Below, piece by piece: positions 8,048 through 18,000 of a stretch of 64,000 nucleotides of DNA. Under the pieces are notes generated by a model. That model had not been told where the DNA came from. It worked only from the letters and a program-made list of their open reading frames with translations, and ran no database searches. Origin of the DNA: UBA6522 sp965205045 (lineage in GTDB: Bacteria > Pseudomonadota > Gammaproteobacteria > Steroidobacterales > Rariloculaceae); NCBI GenBank assembly GCA_965205045.1, contig OZ242031.1, forward strand, positions 5,518,001 through 5,582,000. The letters run 5' to 3'. Every line of letters starts with the position of its first letter. Within the stretch, counting starts at the first letter, position 1. The position numbers and the translations under genes were made by a program.

Positions 8048-9802
8048 GTGGATCTGACGACATTGACCTATATCGTCGTCGGGGCGAGCTTTGCGCTCTA
8101 CATCGGCATCGCGATCTGGTCCAGGGCCGCCGATACCAGTGACTTCTACGTCGCCGGCAAACACGTCCATCCGGTAGCCAACGGCATGGCCACGGCCGCC
8201 GACTGGATGTCCGCCGCGTCGTTCATCTCCATGGCCGGCCTGATCGCTTATCTCGGCTACGACGGCTCGGTGTACCTGATGGGTTGGACCGGGGGTTACG
8301 TCCTGCTGGCACTGCTGCTCGCACCCTACCTGAGGAAGTTCGGCAAATTCACCGTGCCCGAATTCATCGGCGAGCGCTACGACTCCCGGGCGGCGCGGAT
8401 TGTGGCGGTGATCTGTCTCATTGTGATCTCATTTACCTACGTCGCCGGACAGATGCGCGGCGTGGGCATCGTATTCTCGCGGTTTCTGGAGGTGCCTATC
8501 GGCGTGGGCCTGGTCGTCGGAATGGGCGTGGTCTTCACGTATGCCGTTCTAGGCGGTATGAGGGGGATCACCTACACCCAGATCGCCCAGTATTGCGTGC
8601 TGATCTTCGCCTATACGGTTCCCGCGGTATTCATCGCGCTGCAGATTACCGGCATCCCGATTCCGCAGATTGCCTTCGGCAGCACGGTGCAGGGGGACTC
8701 GGTATCGTTGCTCGAGAAGCTCGATCAGGTCGTCACCGCGCTGGGCTTTCCCGAATACACCTCGGGCACGAAGGGATTCTTCGATGTGTTCTGCATCACG
8801 GTTGCGCTGATGGTCGGCACGGCCGGGTTGCCCCACGTCATCGTGCGTTTCTTTACCGTGCCCAGGGTCCGCGATGCCCGTTACTCCGCCGGCTGGGCGC
8901 TGCTCTTCATCGGCATCCTGTATCTCACCGCGCCTGCCGTCGGCTCCATGGCGCGGCTGAACCTGATGGAGACGATCCAGACCGGTCCTGTCGGCGCCCC
9001 GGACAGCAACCTGCTCTACGACGAGCGCCCCGACTGGTTCAGGACCTGGGAGGGCACCGGGCTGCTGGCATTCGAAGACCTCAACGGCGACGGGCGGATC
9101 CAGTACTACAATGACCAGAATCCGGAGTTCGCCGCCGAGGCGGAGGCGCTCGGCTGGAACGGCAACGAGTTGCAGGTGGACCGTGACATCATCGTATTGG
9201 CCAATCCGGAGATCGCCTCGTTGCCGGACTGGGTGATCGCGCTGGTGGCCGCGGGGGGGATCGCTGCGGCGTTGTCCACGGCGGCGGGACTGTTGTTGGT
9301 GATTTCCGCTGCTGTGTCCCACGACCTGCTGAAGGGCGTGTTCCTGCCGAATATCTCCGAGCGGAGGGAGTTGCTGGCGGGACGGATTTCGGCGGCGGTT
9401 GCCATCGTTATCGCCGGCTTGTTGGGATACTTCCCGCCGGCCTTCGTGGCGCAGGTGGTCGCGTTTGCCTTCGGACTGGCTGCAGCGTCGCTGTTTCCGC
9501 CGATCCTGCTGGGGATCTTCTCCAAGCGGATGAACAAGCAGGGGGCGATCGCGGGGATGCTGACGGGGTTGCTCTTTACCTATGCCTACATCGAATTCTT
9601 CAAGGGGCTGTTCCTGCGGTGGGCCGGGTCGCCTTTCGCTGAAGATGTGGCGGAGAACTGGTTGTTCGGGGTATCGCCCGAGGGGATCGGGGCGCTGGGG
9701 ATGGTGTTGAACTTCGTCGTTGCACTCACCGTTAGCCGAATGACCGCGGCGCCGCCGGAGCGGGTTCAGGCGTTGGTGGAGTATATTCGGGCGCCGCGGT
9801 AG
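8048..9802 (+). CDS. Sodium:solute (acetate/carboxylate-type) symporter, SSS family
   Basis: About 584 residues with at least 12 hydrophobic segments. SSS-family signatures include SDFYVAGKHVHPVANGMATAA near the N-terminus and YLGYDGSVYLMGWTGGYVLLA. The C-terminal half has AALSTAAGLLLVISAAVSHDL. Pairing with a DUF4212 subunit places it in the ActP-like branch that imports small monocarboxylates with Na+; the exact substrate is not readable. A polar loop of about 70 residues near residues 330-400 contains DLNGDGRI, an EF-hand-like Ca2+ loop. GTG at 8048 is preferred because AAAGGTGG lies just upstream; GTG at 8039 is an alternative. A decayed copy of the last 25 codons occurs at 28409-28475. 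Confidence 0.85.
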   Translation: MDLTTLTYIVVGASFALYIGIAIWSRAADTSDFYVAGKHVHPVANGMATAADWMSAASFISMAGLIAYLGYDGSVYLMGWTGGYVLLALLLAPYLRKFGKFTVPEFIGERYDSRAARIVAVICLIVISFTYVAGQMRGVGIVFSRFLEVPIGVGLVVGMGVVFTYAVLGGMRGITYTQIAQYCVLIFAYTVPAVFIALQITGIPIPQIAFGSTVQGDSVSLLEKLDQVVTALGFPEYTSGTKGFFDVFCITVALMVGTAGLPHVIVRFFTVPRVRDARYSAGWALLFIGILYLTAPAVGSMARLNLMETIQTGPVGAPDSNLLYDERPDWFRTWEGTGLLAFEDLNGDGRIQYYNDQNPEFAAEAEALGWNGNELQVDRDIIVLANPEIASLPDWVIALVAAGGIAAALSTAAGLLLVISAAVSHDLLKGVFLPNISERRELLAGRISAAVAIVIAGLLGYFPPAFVAQVVAFAFGLAAASLFPPILLGIFSKRMNKQGAIAGMLTGLLFTYAYIEFFKGLFLRWAGSPFAEDVAENWLFGVSPEGIGALGMVLNFVVALTVSRMTAAPPERVQALVEYIRAPR

Positions 9803-9955
9803 GGCGTGCCGAAGTATCTGGAGCAAATTCCGGCACCGCGGTTTTCTTGGCAGGGTTGCTTCGCAAACCGCTCACGTCCCGACCGTCATGGAACCGACGC
9901 CGGTTTACGTCTCATGGCTGTCCGTAAGGATCCGATGCCACCGCCCGGCTCGAAG

Positions 9956-10045
9956 CTACTCCACCGTCATCATGTCCTGACAGGCGCCAGCGTGTTTCAG
10001 AAGTTCGGCCATGCGTTTCCGCTGGTTGAAGTCGGCGATGGCGGG
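9956..10045 (-). pseudogene. Relic of a VapB-type antitoxin gene
   Basis: The minus strand reads IADFNQRKRMAELLKHAGA and then CQDMMTVE before a TAG stop. This matches the C-terminal half of the intact antitoxin at 26314-26538 (IADFNKRKRMAELLKHAGA) at most positions. No N-terminal half and no toxin gene are present, so this is a fragment left by rearrangement. The rest of 9803-10063 holds no other recognisable gene. Confidence 0.7.
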
Positions 10046-10063
10046 ATAATCGTCCGGCGGAGG

Positions 10064-10636
10064 TTACTCCGCTGCGGCGATTGCTGCCCGCAGGCGCTGC
10101 AACGTGGTCTCTGCGGCATCGGCTCTTCCGCCTTTCGGCGCCAGCCGAGTCAACGACCTCATGCATTCGACGTCCCTGCCGTACTCGGCGAGGCGCCGCC
10201 TGTAACTTGCCCGATTCTTGGTGCATACCAGCGTGTACGGGCTGCCTCGGCGCTCCGTCACGTGCGACATGTCGAGGCGGTTGCCGTCGATTTGCCGATG
10301 CAGATGCCTGCGTAACTCCTTTCTCAGCGGAAAACGCCTGACCTTCGCATCGGGATCGCTGCAAAAGTTCCTGAGTTCGTCGCAGTGATCGCAGTCGCAT
10401 GAAATATCGGCGGCGATTTTCCAGTCCCGCGGTTCGTCGGGCGGACAGGCGCTGCGGTTCAGCAACGAATCCGCAGCGTGGCGCCATAGCCGCTGGTAAG
10501 CTGCGCTTTCCGCCAGACGTTCCTCCGGATACAGCGTACTCAAGGCTGTCGGGATGACACGCTCCGGCTCGACCGCCTTCGGATGATCGGCGATGATCGA
10601 TTCTGCCGCCTCCGCTTCCTCAGTCAGGCCGCAATG
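10064..10636 (-). pseudogene. 2OG-Fe(II) oxygenase gene, 3' segment after the in-frame amber codon
   Basis: This segment continues in exactly the same frame as the 5' segment (573 bases, 191 codons). It reads HCGLTEEAEAAESIIADHP after the TAG and ends EAAIAAAE-like in TAA at 10064-10066. It encodes a 190-residue domain with four cysteines in the centre (CDCDHCDELRNFC) that I do not recognise. The most likely explanation is one gene carrying a single nonsense change, for example CAG to TAG. Independent translation from an internal TTG at 10543 is possible but has no clear ribosome site. Confidence 0.6.
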
Positions 10637-12295
10637 CTAGGCCACGGCGAACAGATCGTGGACCGCTTGTTCGCCGAGCCGCTTGCCCGAAGGCTTTCGT
10701 CCCGAAACTCGGGCCGGTTCGCGCACATCCTCACGCGGGCCCAGCGCTTCTGGCAACGCCGCCAACGCGGCGCGAACGCCGCCGCCAAGCGCATCGCGCC
10801 AGTCGAAATCCACCGATTCGCCAACGCGCCGCAGCAGGCCCAGCACGGCCTCCGGCCGGAATGCGAACCGCGACTCCACCAGTTCCGCCAGGAATTCTCC
10901 GGCGGCGGCTGTTCCTATCGCGCCGAGCGCGGCCGGCAAGTCATCGTTCTCGTCGCCATTGTAGCGGACCAGCACGACCTCGCGCAGAAAGCGCGTAGCC
11001 AGCGATGCGTCGTCAAGTTCCACGAGCAGGCGCAACAAGCGGGCGCGGCTCTTGCCGTCACGGCGGTTCGGGAGAATACTCCAGATGTCGATCAATCGGG
11101 AGATCAACCCGGGTGCGGCAGCCGGATCCCGTTTCGTCCGATCCACCGCCCAGGCAACCGCGCCACCGATACCCTCGCCGGCGAGGATGTCCAGTGTCCT
11201 CCGGCGCGGCCAAACCGCGAGCACGGCATGCCGATAGGTCCGTTCCACGGTCGCGCCTTCGTTGCCGGTCGCCTCGTTCACCCATTGCTCGTCGGGCTCG
11301 ACGCCATCGAGCGCTCCGGCCGGCAGCAGTTCTTCCGGATTGAGCGTTATCTTGCCGTATTCCGGCCGGCCGCCATCCCGGTTCGCCCAATTGTCCAGCC
11401 AGTACGTTCCGTACAGGACCTCGCCAAACTCCGTATCGACATGAATATCGTCCCAATGTCGCCCGCGGTATGTCTCACTGACGGAATAGTCGGCGTTGCC
11501 TTCTTCCTCGATGTGCAGAATCGCCGCATGCAACTCGCAGTCGGCCCGTTCCGCAGCCGAATCCAGGACCGCCGCCAGGGCGGCGTCGGCATTCTTCAAC
11601 GCATCGAACGACAGCCCCGCCTCGCTGTAGTTGTGTTCGAGCAGCCAGATCAGCTTGTCGGACTCTTCCTCGCCCTCGCGCCAGGCGACAAGTTGCTCCG
11701 CGATGTCCCGAATCCGCTCCGAATAATCGGGTGCGCGACGGGGAGTATCCGTGTCGCCGGGACGTAGGCACAGGTTGAACACCAGCGACAGCCGGTGACC
11801 CTCGCGTACCGGACGGGTCTCATGCGTGCAATCGGCATAAAAGGCCGCATAAGCCAGTTCGGACGGCTCGCTGGCATTGAGGTCGATTTCGATCTCCCGG
11901 CCCCGATGGCGCACAATCAGTTCGCCGCCGGCGCCTGCGGCCGGCAGTGACACGGAAAGGGTCGCGATCATCCCGTCGGCCTTTTCGGTGTCGCGATGCG
12001 GAGCGAAAAAACCACCGGGTTCGTAGACGAGCAGCTTGTAGAACCGTGCGTCGAGTTGTTCCGCCGGGCAGCCGAGACCCGCCCCCACGGCGCCCAGAAT
12101 TTTCGCGAATGTTTCATTCCACGCGGCGCCTCCCAAGCGAACGTGCGCCGCGCCGATCTGCCAGCAGTCGCGAACGGAGGTGTCCACCAGGGTATCCGTT
12201 CCCTTGCCGTAGGGTGCTCGTTCGGCCGCCTCGACCAGGGCGCGAACCTGCGAATCGGGTACCGGAAAGGGTAAGCGGGCAATTTGAGCCGTCAT
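10637..12295 (-). pseudogene. 2OG-Fe(II) oxygenase, central part of a disrupted gene
   Basis: 552-codon frame with a prolyl-4-hydroxylase-like Fe(II)/2-oxoglutarate core. YKLLVYEPGGFFAPHRDTEK carries the HxD iron ligands, CTHETRPV the distal His and GHRLSLVFNL the 2OG-binding Arg. The first eight residues (MTAQIARL) come from the end of the inserted IS66, so the ATG at 12293-12295 is not the native start. The native N-terminus is the separate segment at 14653-14808, joined in frame when the IS and one 8-bp duplication are removed. The frame ends early at an amber codon (10637-10639). The intact gene would have encoded about 783 residues. Confidence 0.85.
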
Positions 12296-12355
12296 TGTCC
12301 GTCGCCTGATTATGGGGTTTCCTTCGATGTTTTCATGACGAAGGAGGCTGGGAGG

Positions 12356-12655
12356 ATGAGCGAGGGCAAACGGATGACGGTGCGCCGCTCGGCGGAGGAG
12401 TGGCGGACGATCGTGTCGCGGTTCGAGCGTAGCGGCCAGACGCGCAAGCAGTTTTGCACGGCGGAGGACTTGGCGCCGAGCACGTTTTCGTTGTGGCGGC
12501 GCAAGCTGCGGCGCTCCGAAGCGGGCAGCGGGGCGAACGGCGCGGGACGGTTCGTGGAGTTGGCCGATTCGCCGACGGCATTGCCGGCGTGGGAGGCGGA
12601 GCTGGACCTGGGCGAGGGGGTGGTATTGCGGTTGCGTCGCCCGCCGCGGTGTTGA
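12356..12655 (+). CDS. tnpA: IS66 TnpA-like accessory protein
   Basis: 99-residue basic protein starting MSEGKRMTVRRSAEEW. Its helix-turn-helix-like segment (GQTRKQFCTAEDLAPSTFSLW) is typical of the first frame of IS66 elements, needed together with TnpB and TnpC for transposition. ATG at 12356 follows AGGCTGGGAGG. Its stop overlaps the tnpB start. It differs in sequence from the TnpA of the second IS66 in this window, so the two elements belong to different subgroups. Confidence 0.8.
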   Translation: MSEGKRMTVRRSAEEWRTIVSRFERSGQTRKQFCTAEDLAPSTFSLWRRKLRRSEAGSGANGAGRFVELADSPTALPAWEAELDLGEGVVLRLRRPPRC

Positions 12656-12999
12656 ACCTCGGCGGGGATTGCCGCATCTGGCTGTACACGCCGCCGTGCG
12701 ACATGCGCCGTTCCTTCGACGGGCTCTCGGCGCTGGTGCGCCACGAGCTGGGACGCGATCCCACGAACGGGCAGTGGTACGTGTTCGTGAACCGCCGGCG
12801 CACGATGCTGAAGGTGCTGGCGTTCGATGCCGGCGGGTACTGGATCTGGGCCAAGCGCCTGGAGCAAGGGCGGTTCGCGGCGTTGGGCGCACGGGGCGGC
12901 GGGTCCCTGGCGTTGACTCGCACCGCGCTGCTGGCGCTGCTGGAGGGGACGGACATCGTGGTCCGGCGCCAGCGCAAGCGTTACCGGATGGCGGCGTGA
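12649..12999 (+). CDS. tnpB: IS66 TnpB (Orf2) accessory protein
   Basis: 116-residue protein, the normal TnpB length. It contains the family motifs CDMRRSFDGLSALV, GQWYVFVNRRRTMLKVLAFD and YWIWAKRLEQGRFA. It starts at GTG 12649, overlapping the tnpA stop by seven bases, which suggests coupled translation. Function in transposition is required but biochemically ill-defined. The longer frame starting at 12454 is out-of-frame overlap with tnpA and is not used. Confidence 0.88.
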   Translation: MLNLGGDCRIWLYTPPCDMRRSFDGLSALVRHELGRDPTNGQWYVFVNRRRTMLKVLAFDAGGYWIWAKRLEQGRFAALGARGGGSLALTRTALLALLEGTDIVVRRQRKRYRMAA

Positions 13000-13051
13000 C
13001 GGGCGTGGAGCGGGTATAATCGGCGCTTCAACGGCGGCGAGTGCGAACCCC

Positions 13052-14614
13052 TTGTCCCACGCCCGGATCGAGGTTCTTCAACAAGAGAACGCGCGATTGA
13101 ACGCGACCGTCGCCGACCTCACCGGCCAACTGGCCTCGGTCAAGCGTCAACTGGAGTGGTTCCAGCGCCAGTTGTTCGGGCCGAAGTCCGAGAAGCGGCT
13201 CGAGTTCGACGAGGCGGAGCAGGCGAGCCTGTTCGCGGCGCTGGGCATCGAGGCGACACCGGCCGGGGAGGCGCCCACGCAAGAGATCCGCTACCGGCGC
13301 CGGAAGAAGCGCCGCGACGGGGCGGTCAACGAGCACGGGTTGCGGTTCGACGAGACGGTGCCGGTGGAGACGATCCATGTGACGGACCCCGCCATCGAGG
13401 CGATTCCGGAGTCCGAGCGGGAGTTCGTGGGGGAGAAGGTCACGCACCGGCTGGCCCAGGAGCCGGGCAGCTACAAGGTGCTGAGGTACGTGCGCCAGGT
13501 CGTCAAGCGCCGGGACACCGGGCAGGTGTTGACGCCGGCGGCGCCGCCGAACGTGCTGGGGCGCGCGGCGGTGGACGTGAGCTTCCTGGCCGGGCTGCTG
13601 GTGGACAAGTTTCGATATCACCTGCCGCTGTACCGCCAGCACCGGCGCCTGGCCGACAGCGGGATCGCGGTGAGCCGGCGCAGTCTGACGAACTGGGCCG
13701 GACGGGCCATCGACCTGTTGGGGCCGCTGGTCTCGGCGCAATCCGCGCACATTTTGAGCGGCGCGGTCGTGGCCATGGACGAGACCTCGATCAAGGCCGG
13801 GCGCAGCGGGCCGGGCAAGATGCGCGCGGCGTACTTCTGGCCGGTGTACGGGCAGGACGACGAGTTGGTGTTTCACTACGCGCCGAGCCGCGCGCACAAG
13901 CACGTGGAGAGGTTCCTCGGGGATTTCTCGGGCACACTGTTGAGCGACGGGTACGGTGCGTACGAGGCGTTCGCGAAGCGCCGCGGCCTCGCGCATGCGC
14001 AGTGCTGGAGTCATTGCCGGCGTAATTTCGTGGATGCCAAGCAGAGCGATCCCGAGGGCGTGGCCGCGGCGTTGTCGCTCATCGGCGCGCTGTACCGGCA
14101 CGAGAAGAAGATACGCAAGAAGAAGCTCGACGGCCCGGCGAAGCTGGCCTGGCGGCGCGAGCGCAGCGCCGCGGCGGTGGACGCGTTTTTCGACTGGTGC
14201 AAACAACAACGCCAGCGGGTGGACCTGCTGCCGAGCCACCCGTTCGGTCAGGCGCTGGCCTACGCGGCGGAACGCGAGGCCGGGCTGCGGGTGTTTCTGG
14301 AGGACCCCGGGGTCGCCATCGACACGAACCACCTTGAGCGGGGCCTGCGCCCGATCCCGATGGGCCGGCGCAACTGGCTGTTCGCCTGGACGGAACTGGG
14401 CGCGCGCCGCGTCGGGGCGATCCAGAGCTTGCTCGCGACCTGCCAGCTGCAGGGCGTGAACCCCTACATCTACCTGGTCGACGTGTTGCAGCGGATCGAC
14501 CGGCATCCGGCCAAGCGCGCCGTCGAACTGACCCCAAGGGTGTGGAAGACGCTTTTCGCCGACAATCCGCTACGGTCCGACCTGGACCGCGCCCGCGATC
14601 CCCCACTTCACTAG
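13052..14614 (+). CDS. tnpC: IS66 transposase TnpC
   Basis: 520-residue DDE transposase. The N-terminal 35 residues form a coiled coil (IEVLQQENARLNATVADLTG), followed by the LFGPKSEKR motif. DDE candidates are visible in VAMDETSIKAG, LSDGYGAYEAF and NHLERGLRPIPMG. Unlike the TnpC of the second IS66 here, it lacks the CPCGCG...CRSC zinc-binding cysteines. The start is TTG at 13052. The frame is intact, so the element may be active. Confidence 0.93.
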   Translation: MSHARIEVLQQENARLNATVADLTGQLASVKRQLEWFQRQLFGPKSEKRLEFDEAEQASLFAALGIEATPAGEAPTQEIRYRRRKKRRDGAVNEHGLRFDETVPVETIHVTDPAIEAIPESEREFVGEKVTHRLAQEPGSYKVLRYVRQVVKRRDTGQVLTPAAPPNVLGRAAVDVSFLAGLLVDKFRYHLPLYRQHRRLADSGIAVSRRSLTNWAGRAIDLLGPLVSAQSAHILSGAVVAMDETSIKAGRSGPGKMRAAYFWPVYGQDDELVFHYAPSRAHKHVERFLGDFSGTLLSDGYGAYEAFAKRRGLAHAQCWSHCRRNFVDAKQSDPEGVAAALSLIGALYRHEKKIRKKKLDGPAKLAWRRERSAAAVDAFFDWCKQQRQRVDLLPSHPFGQALAYAAEREAGLRVFLEDPGVAIDTNHLERGLRPIPMGRRNWLFAWTELGARRVGAIQSLLATCQLQGVNPYIYLVDVLQRIDRHPAKRAVELTPRVWKTLFADNPLRSDLDRARDPPLH

Positions 14615-14652
14615 GCCGCGAAAGTCCAGAACGGTCCAGTTTGCCCGCTTAC

Positions 14653-14808
14653 CGGAAAGGAGAGCAATCCGACATCCTCCACCTCCAGTTTCGGCATGGG
14701 GACGAACAACCGGCCGGACGTGAAAAAGTCGCCGGGCCGGTCCACGGATTCCAGCAGTTCCTCAAGCCGATTCCGGCCCACCGCGTATTCGATGTCGAAA
14801 TCCGTCAT
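14653..14808 (-). pseudogene. 2OG-Fe(II) oxygenase gene, native 5' end separated by IS66
   Basis: 52 codons from ATG at 14806-14808 (MTDFDIEYAVGRNRLEEL, then the stretch ending VEDVGLLSFP) run exactly to the IS66 boundary. Removing the IS and one copy of the 8-bp duplication joins this in frame to VPDSQVRALVEAAE at 12262. That gives a continuous oxygenase N-terminus. It therefore belongs to the gene at 10064-12295 and is not a separate small gene; the frame's extension into the IS to 14611 is accidental. Confidence 0.85.
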
Positions 14809-15045
14809 TCGCGTTGCCTCAACCTTATGAGCACTGTCCGCCGCGGCAGATGCCCCGGGCGGGCCGCAGCGAAGATCCGGCCTGGCCGTTCACAACGGCC
14901 AGTCGAGGCCGAGTTCGGGCGGGTCCCTGCTCGTGCGGCGCCTACCCTACCGAAATACCTTGAGGGAAGGTTGACAACGTTATACCCGAACCATGCAACT
15001 GACGCGCATTTTTTCGGTACGACTTGTACGAAATTCCTTGCTTGG

Positions 15046-18000
15046 TTACCGGATTGCTGCTTGTTCGTAGGCAATGCTGAACGACCAGTCGCTCAAATGG
15101 CGCTTGAAGTTCTCATTGTCCATGAACTGCCTGAACAAGGTGGTGTCGTCATTCATGATGGATACCATCACGCGTAGCAGCGCCTTGTCGTGCTCAATGC
15201 GTGCGTTTTCCCTATCCGAATTCAAACGGGCGTTCATGAAGGCGTTGTCCTCGGCTACCTTGGCTGGAATCGTCTCGGTAAGGAGCTGGCTCACCCGGTC
15301 ATTGTCTTCCCAGGGAATATCGCCAAACAGGTCGTTGAATTCCCGGATGATGTTTGACAGCCGGTCCAGCTCCGGTTCGGGTGGCTTACCGCCACTGCTC
15401 ATCGGCACTGAATCGATCTGCGCTTCCTCATCGGGCAGGAAGATTTTCTGCATCGCTTGTTTTTCGACCCGGTAGCTGTCCATGTCGATGGAATCCAGGA
15501 CGCCCTTGGAGAGATCCTCCTCCGTGGGAGCCGGTAGCTTGTTGATCAGGAAATTCAGGAAGATCGAGCGCTTCTCCCAAGCGGCGTTGGTATAGGGCAG
15601 CACAGACGACAGGAAGCCGTATGTCCGAACGAATGCCTTCGCGTTGCCTTTGAACTGCACCTGCCCGTCCTCGTCCAGATCGCTCTTGTAGACCGCGACA
15701 CACGCGTCGAGTATCGGGTCGAGTTGGTCGCGGTCGGCACCGCCGAGATAGCGTTTCGCGAGATCGTCGATTTGTTCGCCCGAATATACCTGCGCGCCAT
15801 CCAGGTCCGCCTGCAGGTCATGCAGCTTGTTCGGGTCTGTTTCGTCGGCCAGGATTGTCGTGCGGTAGAAGTCGGCGAATGAGTCGCGGATCGTGTCGGA
15901 GTCGTTCATGAAATCCAGCACGAACACATCGTGTTTTTTCGGATGCGCTCGATTGAGCCGCGACAGGGTCTGTACGGCCTTTATGCCGGAGAGCGTCTTG
16001 TCGACGTACATTGTGTGGAGCAGCGGTTCGTCGTAGCCGGTCTGGAACTTGTCGGCACAGATAAGGAAACGGTAGGGATCTTCCTTGATCCGTTCGGCGA
16101 TCTTGCTTGACGGAAAACCGTTCAGCGAGGATTCGCTGACTTTCTGACCGCCGAACTCCGGTTCACCGGAGAATGCCACGATGGCGCGGTGTGGGCTTTT
16201 GCGCTGCTTCAGGTAGTCGCGGATTGCGTGAAAGTATTGGATGGCCCGCTGGATGCCGTTGGTGACTACCATCGCCCGCGCCTGCCCGCCGATCTTGCGC
16301 TGCGCCAGCACCTGTTCATGGAAGTGGTCCACCATGATCTCGGCCTTGAGGCGGATGGCATGGTCGTGGCCCTCCACGAAACGCCGAAGTTTTTTGCGGG
16401 CCTTGTTGACGTCAAACTCCGGGTCGTCTTCCACCGTCTTGGCAAGCTTGTAGTAGCTCGAAACCGGTGTGTAGTTTTTCAGCACGTCCAGGATGAATCC
16501 TTCCTGGATCGCCTGCTTCATGGTGTAACTGTGGAAGGCGCGATGCTTGACCGTGCCGTCCGGTTGCGGGTCCGGATCGCCGAAGATCTCCAGCGTCTTG
16601 TTCTTCGGCGTGGCGGTGAAGGCGAAGTAGCTGGCGTTCGATAGCAGCTTTTTGGACTCCATCAGTTGGTTGATCTGGTCCTCGAAGGTTTCCTCTTTTC
16701 CGACTTCACCGGCCTCGGAAAGCGCTTGCGCCATGGCCGCGCTGGTTTTCCCGCCCTGGCTTGAATGCGCCTCGTCGATGATGATGGCGAAGCTTCGTGC
16801 ACGCTGCTCGTTACCGATCTCGTCGAGAATGAACGGGAACTTCTGGACGGTGGAGATGATGATCTTCTTGCCTGTCTCGATGAAGCGGCGGAGGTCGCCG
16901 GAACGTCCAGCATGGCCCATCGTGGCTGCGACCTGAGCGTATTGCTTGATGGTGTCGCGAATCTGCTTGTCCAGAATGCGGCGGTCGGTGACCACGATGA
17001 TCGAGTCGAAGACAATCGCGTCATCCTTTTCAAGTCCAATCAATTGGTGCGCCAGCCAGGCGATGGAATTGCTCTTGCCGCTACCCGCCGAGTGCTGAAT
17101 CAGGTAGCGTTTGTCGACTCCGTGTTCTCGGGCATCCGCCAACAGTCGGCGCACGGCATCGAGTTGGTGGTAGCGCGGCCAGATCTGGGCCTTTTTCTTC
17201 CTGCCTGTCTTCTCACCTTTGGTCTGCACCACCTGGGCGTAGTTTTCCAGGATGTTGGTGAGACTGATTCGTGTCAGCACCTCACGCCACAAGTATTCGG
17301 CCTTGAGCCCGTTCGGATTGGGCGGATTGCCGGCGCCGTCGTTCCAGCCCCGGTTGAATGGCAGAAACCACGACGCCTTGCCCTTCAGGTGCGTGCAGAA
17401 CTGCACTTCGTTCTCGTCGACGGCGAAATGGGCCACGCAGCGGCCGAATTCGAACAACTTTTCGCGCGGGTTTCGGTCCTTTCGGTACTGCCAGACGGCA
17501 TCGTCAACCGTCTGCTTGGTGAGGTTGTTCTTCAATTCAAATGTAAAGACCGGCAGGCCGTTGATGAAGAGCCCAATGTCGAGTGCCCGCTGGGTCTCGT
17601 CACGGCTGTAGCGAAGCTGGCGGGTGACCGTAAAGCGGTTGAGTTCGAAGCGTTCACAGGCCTTCTTGTTGTCCGCGGAGGGCGTGCCATAGAGAAGGTC
17701 CAGATCATGCGCGCCGTGCTTGACGCCGTGGCGCAGCACGTCGATGGTACCTCGCTTGGCAATTTGTCCTTGCAGGCGGGCCAGGAACCGGCGGCGGGTG
17801 GGGCCGTCGTCGTATAGCGCCAGCGATTCGGCAGCTTCGGGCTGAGTCGCGTGCAGGAAGCCCGCAAGTTGCACCGGATCGATGCAGTATTCGCGGTCGT
17901 AGTCGTGGAAATTGCCGCCAGCCCAGCCCACGCCGCCGTAGCCAGCCGGCGGTTCGCCCACCGTGGCGGTTGCAGGGGGTTCGCAAGGATGGCCTGCAAG

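Larger units (their letters stand above)
12271..14652 (+). mobile_element. IS66-family insertion sequence, complete (copy 1)
   Basis: 2382-bp element with tnpA, tnpB and tnpC in IS66 order. Terminal inverted repeats start GTAAGCGGGCAA at 12271-12282 and end TTGCCCGCTTAC at 14641-14652. It is flanked by an exact 8-bp direct repeat CGGAAAGG at 12263-12270 and 14653-14660, the target duplication size of this family. It interrupts codon 52/53 of the 2OG-Fe(II) oxygenase gene. Intact repeats, duplication and open frames point to a recent insertion. Confidence 0.95.

Noticed and set aside
10637..12892. 751-codon frame for the oxygenase extending to 12892
   Set aside because: The extra 199 codons upstream of 12295 are the antisense strand of IS66 tnpA/tnpB, joined only because the IS end is open in that frame.
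14611..14808. Stand-alone 65-residue protein
   Set aside because: The last 13 codons are IS66 sequence. The first 52 are the native 5' end of the interrupted oxygenase.
14930..15010. TTGACA near 14971 as a promoter
   Set aside because: No -10 hexamer at an acceptable distance on the plus strand and no gene downstream in that direction.
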